From NCBI GenBank assembly GCA_023436225.1, contig JAEZKA010000033.1, positions 62,001-126,000 of the forward strand: 64,000 bases of DNA. The letters are read 5' to 3'. Positions 34,669 to 43,517 of this stretch are shown one piece after another. Source of the DNA: Bacillota bacterium. Its GTDB lineage: Bacteria; Bacillota; Clostridia; Lachnospirales; Lachnospiraceae. A program made the position numbers and the translations under genes. The notes beneath the pieces are model-generated. The model did no database searches and had not been told where the DNA came from. It saw only the letters and a program-made list of their open reading frames with translations. Position 1 is the stretch's first letter; each line of letters begins with the position of its first letter.

Positions 34669-36928
34669 AAATCCGAACACGGTCACCCTCCTCGATATTC
34701 TTATTACTACTGATAATAATATTATCCTTTGAACTGATAGAAGCCTCCACTGCTGCCGTACGGTAGTCCTTTTCCAATACATTCACATTGACCCGGTATG
34801 CTGTAAGCACATTTCCCAGGCTGGTATTACTCTCTCCTACCACAAGAACATAATTCACCTGATTAGAATCCATCCGTATTGCCTCCAGGGGGATGGTCTG
34901 CTGATACTGCTTTGACCGTTTATTGATTGTGTAGGAAGCAGCATTCCCTTCCCCATACTCGCCCTCAGGCAGTACCGCAGAAATCTCAGACATACCCTGG
35001 GAATCTACCATTCCTATACTATCCAGATTAGCAGTAATCCCTCTTCTGCTATTGTTTGGAGTGATTATAATTTCATCTCCTATAGCCAGATACTTTACCT
35101 CCTTCTCCGTAACCTTGAAATAGAAGCCATAATCCTCCCTAGATATGGATACCTTCTCTGTACCTGCTACTTTTCCTCCAGCCGATAACTCGAGCCGCAG
35201 CAAAATACCGGAAATCGGAGCAAAGACCTTACCCTGGAGGCTGATCAGCTCCTCCACCTCACCCAGCTCTTTCTCTTTTTCCTTCAGCTCCAGTTCACGG
35301 ATCTCCAGATTTATTTGATTTATTTGCTTTTTGGATTGATTTGCTGCCTGTGCCTTCGCATCGTTATCTCTGGCCCGCTCCACAGCATTAGCCGCATCCT
35401 CTGCGCTCCGTCTAGCCGCCTCCAATTGACTCTCAACCGATCTAGTATCAACAGAATAATCATAGGTCTGATTCAGAAGCTGATTATTATCCTCTGTTGC
35501 CGCAAAATATTCTTCCTTTGCCTTGTTTAATTCTCTCTCTGCCTTTTCCACGGTCCTATCCCAATCCGAGATGAGCTTAGCCAAATCCTCCTGCTTCGCT
35601 GTCAACAGCTCCTTGGCTGCCTTGATTTCCTTCCGCTTATCTTCATCCTCCTCATATAGCAGGGCGAACAAAGCCTGATACGAGCCTTCAATCTCTGCTT
35701 CATTCTTATTTTGGATTGCATATCCATAGGTTGATAACGCCAGATTAAGCTTCTGATCCCTCTCTGTCAGTTCGTCCAAGGCATCATATAAATCTTGATA
35801 TGCGCGCATACAGGCTGCTTTCTGTGCTGATGTTAATATTGCCCCCGATTCTATTGTAGAGATAAAGGTTAACAGATAATCCTCCTTTGCCCGCTCCAGG
35901 TCGTCCTTTGCTTTCTTTATCTCTTTGGCATGCTTCTCATACTCTTTTTCACCATAGTATTGCTTATAGATATTAACCTTGGCTTTGGACAGAGGATCCA
36001 ACTCACTACTGACCGCTGTTTCTGAGGTTCCACTGTATAATGTATTTAAGAATTTACGAAAGCTGTCATCCATCATAACTAAGGTTTTATAATAATCGCC
36101 GTCTCGAATATTTAAGTCGATGGCCGTATTAATGGATTTTAACATATCCTCCGGCACAGGCTCCGGCAGCTTTTGGCTGCTACTCTGTACCACCTGCCTA
36201 TATTCCCTCAGAGCCAACTCCACCCCCTGCCTTGCCTTATTAAATTTCTCCACAGGCTCCTCTGCATTGGCTACCTCAAGCCTTCCCTTCTTTAAAGCAT
36301 ATTCCCGATCCTCCAGGGCAGCCTCATAGGTCACCTTAGCTACGGTATAGCCCTCCTTAGCTGCCTGCAGCCTGTCACTGATTTTCTCATCAATCTTATC
36401 CTTCGCCACATCGAGATCCTTCTGTGCCAGCATTAAATCAAACTCAGCTCTCCTTAGAGCAATCTCTGCTTCCTCCGTCTGATTCGTGCTCTCCTGAGTT
36501 TCCTGATTTAGTTTATCCTTCTGATAATTAAGCTGCGCAATGGTATATGCATTCCTAAGGTTCTCTGCGATTGTCTCCAGCTCCTGAAGGTCATAGGTGA
36601 ATAATAGGTCCCCCTCCTTCACTGACTGACCTGGCTTCCCCTCTATACTCTCAATCCTGCCCCCCTCATAAAGAGAAATATATTCTTCCGTTTCCGCCTC
36701 GATCGTACCGTTTCCGTTAATCTCGTAGTTTAATACACTGCTCTGAATTCGCGAAACTCTTACCTTAGCAACCGAAACCGAATCAGCTGCTCTTGATAAC
36801 ACCGTCAACACCAGCATTAATACAAAAAAGCCAATCAGCAGACGCTTTGCTAAAGACTGCAATGATGATTTTTCAGGCTGATACTCTTTTGTTAACAGAC
36901 TTATCATATACTCCGTTCGCTTTCCCAT
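34652..36928 (-). CDS. HlyD/MacA-like adaptor with very long coiled coil
   Basis: 758 residues, much longer than common HlyD/MacA proteins (300-480). One membrane helix at about residues 27-47; a lipoyl/barrel-sandwich half at about 60-115 (EEYISLYEGGRIESIEGKPGQSVKEGDLLFTYD); a Glu/Lys/Ala-rich coiled coil from about 120 to 555; the second barrel half (GKVFAPISGILLRLELSAGGKVAG), then a membrane-proximal beta domain. AGGAGG lies 9 bases before the ATG. The gene sits 38 bases after malG-type permease and overlaps the MacB-like gene. In Gram-positives such adaptors join ABC exporters; here the neighbouring permeases are importer type. Confidence 0.82.
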   Translation of the reverse strand: MGKRTEYMISLLTKEYQPEKSSLQSLAKRLLIGFFVLMLVLTVLSRAADSVSVAKVRVSRIQSSVLNYEINGNGTIEAETEEYISLYEGGRIESIEGKPGQSVKEGDLLFTYDLQELETIAENLRNAYTIAQLNYQKDKLNQETQESTNQTEEAEIALRRAEFDLMLAQKDLDVAKDKIDEKISDRLQAAKEGYTVAKVTYEAALEDREYALKKGRLEVANAEEPVEKFNKARQGVELALREYRQVVQSSSQKLPEPVPEDMLKSINTAIDLNIRDGDYYKTLVMMDDSFRKFLNTLYSGTSETAVSSELDPLSKAKVNIYKQYYGEKEYEKHAKEIKKAKDDLERAKEDYLLTFISTIESGAILTSAQKAACMRAYQDLYDALDELTERDQKLNLALSTYGYAIQNKNEAEIEGSYQALFALLYEEDEDKRKEIKAAKELLTAKQEDLAKLISDWDRTVEKAERELNKAKEEYFAATEDNNQLLNQTYDYSVDTRSVESQLEAARRSAEDAANAVERARDNDAKAQAANQSKKQINQINLEIRELELKEKEKELGEVEELISLQGKVFAPISGILLRLELSAGGKVAGTEKVSISREDYGFYFKVTEKEVKYLAIGDEIIITPNNSRRGITANLDSIGMVDSQGMSEISAVLPEGEYGEGNAASYTINKRSKQYQQTIPLEAIRMDSNQVNYVLVVGESNTSLGNVLTAYRVNVNVLEKDYRTAAVEASISSKDNIIISSNKNIEEGDRVRIYEENK

Positions 36929-36966
36929 ACTAAAATTCCTCCTAATTGTAACCTCATTCCCTGCGT

Positions 36967-37812
36967 TTATTCTTTAATTCCGGATGCTACGATGCCATCC
37001 TCAATATACTTTTGCCCAAATAAGAAGAACAAAAGTGCCGGCATCATTGCAATAACGGAAGCCACCATGGCAACTCCCAGCTTTTCGATTGCTATACCGG
37101 GCAGATACAAGGACAAAGGCCATAGTGCCTTATTCTTCAGAAAGGTAATGGGCTGCTCAATCGCATTCCAGCCCTCCAGAAAACCCAGAACGCTGGCTGA
37201 TATAATACCTGCTGTTCCCATCGGAAGACCGATGTTTAGAAATATCTTTATTTCTCCGGCACCATCTATCTTCGCCGCTTCAATTAAAGATACCGGTATG
37301 CATTTAAAGCATTTCTCCATAATAAATACTGGAAACGTAGAGAAGACCATGGGTAGAATCAAAGCAAAATGCGTATTCATAAGCTTCAAACGATCCAGTA
37401 TCAGATAGCTTGAAACCATGGTAACCTGGAAGGGCATAATCATTAACACGATGTATAGTATAAACAGAGCATGCTTTCCCCTAAACCGAAATCGTGCAAA
37501 GCTCCAGGCAGCAGGCAGTGCAATAAAGAGCTGTCCAAGGACCCCGGGGATAACCTGAAAGCAGGAATTCCAAAACATGTGAAAGAACCTTGGTGTGTCC
37601 AGCAGGAGCTCTACATAAGGTTTTAGTGTTGGGTAATCTGGTATCAGTGTCCAGCTGGCATACCCATCTCCATATCCAAGAACAGCTCCTATCCTCTCGG
37701 TCAGCTCGGTCAGTCCCATAAAGGAACCGGTTATCATCATCCATATCGGCAACCAAATAATAATTACCATCAGAGAGAGGATACCAAAGGAAAAAAACTT
37801 TAGTCTCTTCAT
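36967..37812 (-). CDS. MalG/CUT1-type sugar ABC transporter permease
   Basis: Second permease subunit of a carbohydrate ABC importer, 281 residues with six helices. The cytoplasmic EAA loop is clear: IEAAKIDGAGEIKIFLNIGLPM, which docks the ATPase. The C terminus (LFGQKYIEDGIVASGIKE) is typical of MalG-type subunits. It overlaps the MalF-type gene by four bases (ATGA). No ATPase gene lies in the cluster, so it probably uses a shared MsmX-like ATPase encoded elsewhere. Confidence 0.92.
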   Translation of the reverse strand: MKRLKFFSFGILSLMVIIIWLPIWMMITGSFMGLTELTERIGAVLGYGDGYASWTLIPDYPTLKPYVELLLDTPRFFHMFWNSCFQVIPGVLGQLFIALPAAWSFARFRFRGKHALFILYIVLMIMPFQVTMVSSYLILDRLKLMNTHFALILPMVFSTFPVFIMEKCFKCIPVSLIEAAKIDGAGEIKIFLNIGLPMGTAGIISASVLGFLEGWNAIEQPITFLKNKALWPLSLYLPGIAIEKLGVAMVASVIAMMPALLFFLFGQKYIEDGIVASGIKE

Positions 37813-38678
37813 TCCTCCACCCCTCTTTTACCCAGTCCATAAATCATTAATACAAACACGACAAAAACAGCCGCCAGCATAACAGCCGCAGCACACATTT
37901 TCTGTACATCAAGAGAAATAAACCAATTGTTAAACAGGTGCTGCAGCATATAGATACTGCTATGGGGATAACTACCGGCAATCAGATAGGCCTCTCGGAA
38001 TACCTTAAAGGAATTCACAAGAGATAGAACCGCAGTTATAAATAGTGTAGGTATCAAACCTGGTAAGGTTATGTAGCGAAATTTCGCAATTACTCCCGCA
38101 CCATCAATCGCAGCAGCTTCATATAGGGAGTTTGGTATACTGCTGAGTCCCGACAGCCATAGAACACAATCATAACCGGTATTCTTCCAAAGATAACTGA
38201 TGACCAGAACGATGAAAGCATAATTACTGTTCATCCAGTCCACCGGCTGTCCACCAAGCTTAGTGATTAGATGGTTCAGCAAGCCACTGTTCTGAAACAT
38301 AATCTGCCACAGAAAGGCTACGGATGCCACAGGAATTGCCATTGGTATTAAGAATGAAACCTTAAAGAAATCCCCATATCGCTTTTGTCCGACAACCATC
38401 ACAGATAGGAGCAGACTTATCACTAGCAGAAGAGGAAGGCAGGTAAGGATAAAGCGTCCGGTGTTCTCTGCTGCCAGTAAAAAGGCTTCGTTTCCTAAAA
38501 CAGTAGAATAATTGTCCAGACCTACAAATCCTTCGCCCATCGCTTTAAAGAAGGATCTTCTGACCGCATCCAGAAATGGCACTAGTATAAATATTGATAT
38601 ACCCACCAGGCTGGGTAACAGGAAGAGCCAAGCAGTTTTTGTCTCTCGTCTTTGAAGCTTTGATTTTCTATTCCTCAT
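37809..38678 (-). CDS. MalF/CUT1-type sugar ABC transporter permease
   Basis: First permease subunit of the carbohydrate ABC importer, 289 residues, six helices. Its EAA loop reads YEAAAIDGAGVIAKFRYITLPGL. The N terminus (AWLFLLPSLVGISIFILVPFLDAVRRSFF) is characteristic of MalF/UgpA-type subunits of Gram-positives. GAAGGAG precedes the ATG. It leads a four-gene operon: MalF-type, MalG-type, long adaptor, MacB-like protein. The binding protein is probably the large lipoprotein encoded divergently at 41110. Confidence 0.92.
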   Translation of the reverse strand: MRNRKSKLQRRETKTAWLFLLPSLVGISIFILVPFLDAVRRSFFKAMGEGFVGLDNYSTVLGNEAFLLAAENTGRFILTCLPLLLVISLLLSVMVVGQKRYGDFFKVSFLIPMAIPVASVAFLWQIMFQNSGLLNHLITKLGGQPVDWMNSNYAFIVLVISYLWKNTGYDCVLWLSGLSSIPNSLYEAAAIDGAGVIAKFRYITLPGLIPTLFITAVLSLVNSFKVFREAYLIAGSYPHSSIYMLQHLFNNWFISLDVQKMCAAAVMLAAVFVVFVLMIYGLGKRGVEE

Positions 38679-38888
38679 AAATACACTCCTTCACCAACAT
38701 ATTAGCGAAGAAATCTCTAAAAAACCTTAAAGTTTGAGAATAAAATAAGAACGTGTGCCTACCGGGCAACGTATAAGAAAGAGTTTCGCTTGAGCGGGTT
38801 GCGAAGTAACATCTTCCTATCCGGGAAGTGTGCATCCATAGCGGAGCGTATATATCGTATAGGACGGATTTTCCGATACGATATAAAT
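38679..38888. other. Intergenic region with AT-rich inverted repeat
   Basis: No gene with a ribosome site. TATATCGTAT (38847-38856 region) and ATACGATATA (38874-38883 region) form an imperfect inverted repeat around CGGATTTTCCG, between the two-component genes and the permease operon; it may regulate the operon. Confidence 0.4.
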
Positions 38889-38925
38889 AGCCTGACCCGG
38901 ATGCAGGTATCATCCTTGTCAGGCT
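38889..38925 (-). terminator. Terminator of the two-component genes
   Basis: AGCCTGAC/GTCAGGCT with an inner GGATG/CATCC stem, followed on the minus strand by ATTTATATC; 25 bases after the kinase stop. Confidence 0.65.
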
Positions 38926-38949
38926 GTATAGACGTTATATATAATATTC

Positions 38950-40230
38950 TTACATAGGAAAGCGAATAATAAAGGTAGCTCCTCCTCCTTGTGTATCACG
39001 AACTCTGATATCTCCCTGATGAAGCTCCACCAGTTCTTTCGCTATGCTCAGCCCTAAACCAAAATGCTTCTTCTCATTCCTGGACTGATCTCCACGATAA
39101 AAGCGCTCGAATATGTGCTTCTTATCCTCGTCCGTTATCCCTCTTCCATGATCCACAACCTCAATGACAATAAAGTGCTTTTGAGAATAAGCCCGGATAA
39201 CGATGGTATTTCCCTTAGGAGTATGGTTTATTGCATTATCCAACAGGATAGTTAAAATCTGCTTAATTCTCTCCTTATCACCGATCAGATTCCCCAGTGA
39301 CTTCTGTGGTAAATCCAAGGTTATGTTCGCCTGATTTTGATTTAGACAAATGCACACCATATCATAGCATTCGATCAGTAAGGTCTCCATATCTACCGGC
39401 CCCATCTTCAGATCCCAAGTTCTTGCATCCGCTGCCGCCAGTAGCAGCATATCATTAATCAGTCTTGACATGCGGTCGCATTCTCCCTCTACATGAGACA
39501 GGAATTGGTCTGCTTTGGTGACATCCTCCCGGATGGATGCTACTCCGGTCTTAATTACCGTCAGTGGTGAACGAAGCTCATGAGAAGCGGCTGCCACAAA
39601 GGCATTCTGTTTCTTTTGCCCCTCCTCCAGCGGTCGGATAACGCTTCCAATATACAAGGAGCTTATAATAAAAAGCGCTGCTATTCCAATTAAATCTATG
39701 ATGATCATCATAATGATCAGGCTAGCCTGTGCATTAAAACGTGGACCGGAAAATATCATAATGTTCTGCCATCCGCTCTCCTTGGGGATTGCGATTGCTT
39801 CAGCAAGATAGGAGCCTTGTGAACCTAGATCCAGTGTAAGTATCGAGGTTTTCTCCGTTCTTGAATACATCGGCTTACGCTTCAGATTGATGCCTTCCTC
39901 TATGGCTCGTTGCTTGATTTCATGAACAAGGAGTTCCTTTAACGAATCTTTACTCGTACCGCGCCTATTTAAAAGAAGCTTACCGTTCTCCTCAACGACT
40001 ATAATCAAATGATTCTCTTTTTCCATCTGAATCATCCAGGCATTGTTAATGATATTATCCGATATAACCTTTTCCACAATCTGTTCGGCATTCTTCTGCA
40101 CTAATGCCTTCTCCTGTTCATAGCTCTGCCGATAATACACAAAGGATATTCCGACTAGGATAATCGTTAAGATTACACTGGTTGTTATTCCATATAGAAG
40201 GATTAATTTTATTTTTAATTTTTTGAACAT
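38950..40230 (-). CDS. Sensor histidine kinase
   Basis: 426 residues: helix 1 (about residues 11-30), an extracytoplasmic sensor of about 140 residues, helix 2 (about 175-197), then the kinase core. The phosphorylated His is in AAASHELRSPL; N box DNAINHTPKG, G1 DHGRGI, F box IFERFYRGD and G2 GLGLSIAKEL are all present. It lies 15 bases after the response regulator. With transporter genes on both sides, it probably reports on the transported compound or on the stress it causes. Confidence 0.93.
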   Translation of the reverse strand: MFKKLKIKLILLYGITTSVILTIILVGISFVYYRQSYEQEKALVQKNAEQIVEKVISDNIINNAWMIQMEKENHLIIVVEENGKLLLNRRGTSKDSLKELLVHEIKQRAIEEGINLKRKPMYSRTEKTSILTLDLGSQGSYLAEAIAIPKESGWQNIMIFSGPRFNAQASLIIMMIIIDLIGIAALFIISSLYIGSVIRPLEEGQKKQNAFVAAASHELRSPLTVIKTGVASIREDVTKADQFLSHVEGECDRMSRLINDMLLLAAADARTWDLKMGPVDMETLLIECYDMVCICLNQNQANITLDLPQKSLGNLIGDKERIKQILTILLDNAINHTPKGNTIVIRAYSQKHFIVIEVVDHGRGITDEDKKHIFERFYRGDQSRNEKKHFGLGLSIAKELVELHQGDIRVRDTQGGGATFIIRFPM

Positions 40231-40245
40231 GCTACCTCTACTTTC

Positions 40246-40920
40246 CTAGGCCTCCAGCAGCTGATAACCAACACTTCGAACCGTTTTCAGGGTTGCATGA
40301 CTATGTACTGACTTTAATCGTTTCCTGAGAAAGCAGATGAAGTTATCCAGATTTCCATCGGTAACATAACTGTCCGCACCCCAGACTCGATTAAGTAACA
40401 TCTCACGGGTTAAAATCTGTCCTTGATTCTTTATAAAAAAAGTCATAAGATCACATTCCCGTTTGGATAAATTGCAGCTCTCCTTATCCCTAATCAGCTT
40501 CATCATGCCGGAATCCAAACAAAAATCAGAGAAATACAGCTTCTCCAGATTCTCGATTTTTACCGGTCTTCTTGCCAGAGCACGAATTCTTGCCAGAAGC
40601 TCCTCTATATCAAATGGCTTTGTCAGATAATCATCTGCTCCCGTGTCCAACCCTTCAATACGGTTTCTCAGAGTTCCCATGGCTGTAACCATAATGACAG
40701 GTGTCGTGATCTTATTCTTCCGGAGTGTTTCTAGGATGGTCAGGCCGTCCATACCTGGCAGCATGCGGTCTAATATTATAACATCATAGGATTGCTTACC
40801 GGCATAAAACATCGCATCCGCTCCGTCATAGCAAAAATCCGCTTCAATCAGATTTCTCTTTAATTGATATTCAAGGATCGAGCATAACTCCTTATCATCC
40901 TCAATAATTAAAAGGTACAT
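40246..40920 (-). CDS. OmpR/PhoB-type response regulator
   Basis: 224 residues: receiver domain with acidic pair EDD (residues 8-10), phospho-acceptor Asp in VIILDRMLPGMDG and the conserved Lys in LTKPFD; then an OmpR-type winged helix with NLSKRECDLMTFFIKNQGQILTREMLLNRVWG. The ATG at 40920 gives the standard MYLLIIEDD start and has AAAGGAG 10 bases upstream. First gene of the two-gene regulatory unit, divergent from the solute-binding lipoprotein at 41110. Confidence 0.93.
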   Translation of the reverse strand: MYLLIIEDDKELCSILEYQLKRNLIEADFCYDGADAMFYAGKQSYDVIILDRMLPGMDGLTILETLRKNKITTPVIMVTAMGTLRNRIEGLDTGADDYLTKPFDIEELLARIRALARRPVKIENLEKLYFSDFCLDSGMMKLIRDKESCNLSKRECDLMTFFIKNQGQILTREMLLNRVWGADSYVTDGNLDNFICFLRKRLKSVHSHATLKTVRSVGYQLLEA

Positions 40921-41109
40921 CCCGCTACTGCTCCTTTCATAATTATCCATACATGTGTATGTTTTTCTGATACAGCAAATCGGTATCTTTGGATTAGTAT
41001 GATAAACTTCAGATATTTTTAAGGTAGATTAGAGATAGACAATTTATAACATATTTGTAAGAATAATGCAATACCATCATAATACGCTTGAATGCGAAAG
41101 GAGCATGAT

Positions 41110-43296
41110 ATGAAAGCAAAGCAAGTTTTATGTCTGGTCTTAGTGATCAGCTGTATTCTCTGCGGCTGCAGCCAAAAAGCCTCTGAAGATGCCATCCACA
41201 TTACAAAGGGGAGATATGTAGAAAAAAATATTCCATTGCCGGAAGGGATAACGGCAAATTCAATCTTTCTCACAATAAAGGATAACACACCCTTCTTATA
41301 TTGCTTCAGTGAATATCCCTTTTCCATCACCGGGCACCTGATGGAGAAGGATGGGACTTGGACCGAGGCTACTCCGGAATGGTTACAAATCCTTGCCCCC
41401 CCATCACGTGGCTGGAGCTATCAACCTCAAATCATGGAGGCTTCCAACGGCTATCAGTACTTATACTATACCGAACTAATTGATAATAGTTTAAAGGCTA
41501 ATCTGATCTGTTCAAAGGATGGGAAAACCTATGAAGTACTTCACCCCGAGGGTTGGGATGAGGTAGATCCTGACTACGGAAGTTATAAGTTCCCTTCAAA
41601 GGTAACAATGATGGAGGATGGCAGTCTTGCGGCTATCTATTTTAATGGGGAGGTTGTGATTTACAGTAGTGAGGACCAGAAGATAAAATACACGGTATCT
41701 GATATAAATTATAGCCGAGAGTTTCTATCAAGTATGGGAACAACGCTCATTCTAGCCGAAACCGATGGTAATAACAAGCTGAAAGGCATCATTGTTCATG
41801 ACCCTGCCACCTCCAATAACTCCAGCTATCCCCTGGAGTCAAAGATTGACTCTTATTTCTATTGTGATACTGATAACAAGGATCTTCTGATTTGTAATGC
41901 CGATGGTATCTTCCGGCTTGAGGAGGGAACCTCCCTCTGGAATAATGTTCTTGACGGAACCCTAACCTCACTGGCTATGCCCACGATGTGGAGCTCCGGC
42001 TTTGTATGTGATGCTTCAGATCAGTATTATGTACTCTATAATTCAGCAACCGGCTATTCCCTGAAGCAGTATGTGTATGATGAAACTGTGGACACTATAC
42101 CATCTAAAGTGCTTAATATCTATGCTCTTACGGATAACAGCACCTTACGACAGGCTGCCTCCGAATTCCAGCAGGAGCATACGGATGTTAAGGTGAATTT
42201 CACCACTGCTATGACAAAGGAGGAATATGAGGCAGCAGACATTACAATCAAGGAGGATTACATTCGTGCATTGAACACAGAGCTATTGGCAGGAGGGAGT
42301 TACGATATTCTTATACTTGATGGCCTTCCGGCCGATTCCTTCCTGGAAAAGGGTGTATTAGCCGACATAAGTGATCTAATTCAACCGATGATCAATGAAG
42401 GAACCTTACTTAAGAATATTGCAGATACTTATGTGGAAAATGGTAAGATATACCGAATCCCCGCAAGATATGGATTACCGATCCTATATGGCAGCATAGA
42501 TACCAAGGGGCTGTCATCCCTTGAAGCTCTTGCTGATTTTGCCTCCAAGTATACGGACGGTTCCCTATTTGGCAAGCTAACAATCAAGGATTTAGTAAGT
42601 ACCTTCACACCATACCAGCTGGATCTTCTTCTGGATGATGATGGTAAAATCAACCGTAGTAACCTAATCAGCCTGTTGAATATTTTAAAGCAAATCGGAA
42701 CGAATTGTGGAATCGTAGATTCCTATGAGGGAATTGACATACGTGGTAATAATATATGGCTATTGTCAAATGGTAAGAATCTCTCTCTTTCTACCACGAA
42801 AAGCTTCCTTGATGCTATATTTCCCTATGGCATGGCAGCTCACTTCAATGGCAAATATACTTCCTTTGAGAATTCCTTTACTCCTATCTGCGAGCTAGGG
42901 ATCATCAGTAAAAGTAACCAAATAGAGCTTAGCAAAGAGTTCCTTCGTACGGTTTTATCGGAAAATATCCAAAAGACTGATTTATATGACGGTTTTCCTA
43001 TTAATGCCCAGGCGCTGACCACCAGCTCCCAAGAGGATCGAAACCAGTATTCTGTCACCACATCTACAATAAAGGAGGACGGTAGCGAGGAAATGCTAGT
43101 CTTTATGGGGTTGGATCAAAATCAGACAAAGGAGTATGTTGCAATCTGCTCCTCTGTGAACAATAAAGTTACTGTAAATGAGTATATCACCTCTGCCATT
43201 GTGGAGAAGGCGAAGGATTTCATTGTCGGAACCATGACAGCCGAAGATGCAGCGGATGCAATCATTCAAGAAATGAACCTATATCTATCGGAATAA
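41110..43296 (+). CDS. Large solute-binding lipoprotein with N-terminal beta-propeller-like domain
   Basis: 728 residues with lipobox LCGC (Cys20). From about residue 335 it is a family 1 (CUT1-type) extracellular solute-binding protein: VLNIYALTDNSTLRQAASEFQQEHTDVKVNF, YDILILDGLPADSFLEKGVLADISDLI, GKIYRIPARYGLPILYG. The first 300 residues are beta-rich, with repeated strand patterns such as EDGSLAAIYFNGEVVIYSSEDQKIKYTV and DNKDLLICNADGIFRLEEGTSLW, like a propeller. This is about 300 residues longer than a usual binding protein. AAAGGAG fixes the ATG at 41110. It is the likely partner of the permeases at 36967-38678. Confidence 0.85.
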   Translation: MKAKQVLCLVLVISCILCGCSQKASEDAIHITKGRYVEKNIPLPEGITANSIFLTIKDNTPFLYCFSEYPFSITGHLMEKDGTWTEATPEWLQILAPPSRGWSYQPQIMEASNGYQYLYYTELIDNSLKANLICSKDGKTYEVLHPEGWDEVDPDYGSYKFPSKVTMMEDGSLAAIYFNGEVVIYSSEDQKIKYTVSDINYSREFLSSMGTTLILAETDGNNKLKGIIVHDPATSNNSSYPLESKIDSYFYCDTDNKDLLICNADGIFRLEEGTSLWNNVLDGTLTSLAMPTMWSSGFVCDASDQYYVLYNSATGYSLKQYVYDETVDTIPSKVLNIYALTDNSTLRQAASEFQQEHTDVKVNFTTAMTKEEYEAADITIKEDYIRALNTELLAGGSYDILILDGLPADSFLEKGVLADISDLIQPMINEGTLLKNIADTYVENGKIYRIPARYGLPILYGSIDTKGLSSLEALADFASKYTDGSLFGKLTIKDLVSTFTPYQLDLLLDDDGKINRSNLISLLNILKQIGTNCGIVDSYEGIDIRGNNIWLLSNGKNLSLSTTKSFLDAIFPYGMAAHFNGKYTSFENSFTPICELGIISKSNQIELSKEFLRTVLSENIQKTDLYDGFPINAQALTTSSQEDRNQYSVTTSTIKEDGSEEMLVFMGLDQNQTKEYVAICSSVNNKVTVNEYITSAIVEKAKDFIVGTMTAEDAADAIIQEMNLYLSE

Positions 43297-43517
43297 ATAA
43301 AACTGGGGCTTTCACATAATTTATCCAAGGAAAAAGGAAGGTAACATGCTTCCCATAATACTCTGCTTGACAAACAGTACATTGATTATGTATGACAAAT
43401 GCAAACATTTATGTTCGAATGTAGCATACATAGCAACGTGATGTCCGGCAACCTGTATGTGAGGGAACGTGTCCTCTTCCTTCTTCTTGTTGATATATTT
43501 TGTCTATAAGCCCCTGT
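43297..43517. other. Convergent intergenic region
   Basis: No gene and no clear terminator; a few weak AT-rich hairpins only. Confidence 0.4.

Noticed and set aside
38668..38913. 81-codon frame between kinase and permease genes
   Set aside because: No ribosome site or family motif; it covers a terminator and an inverted repeat.
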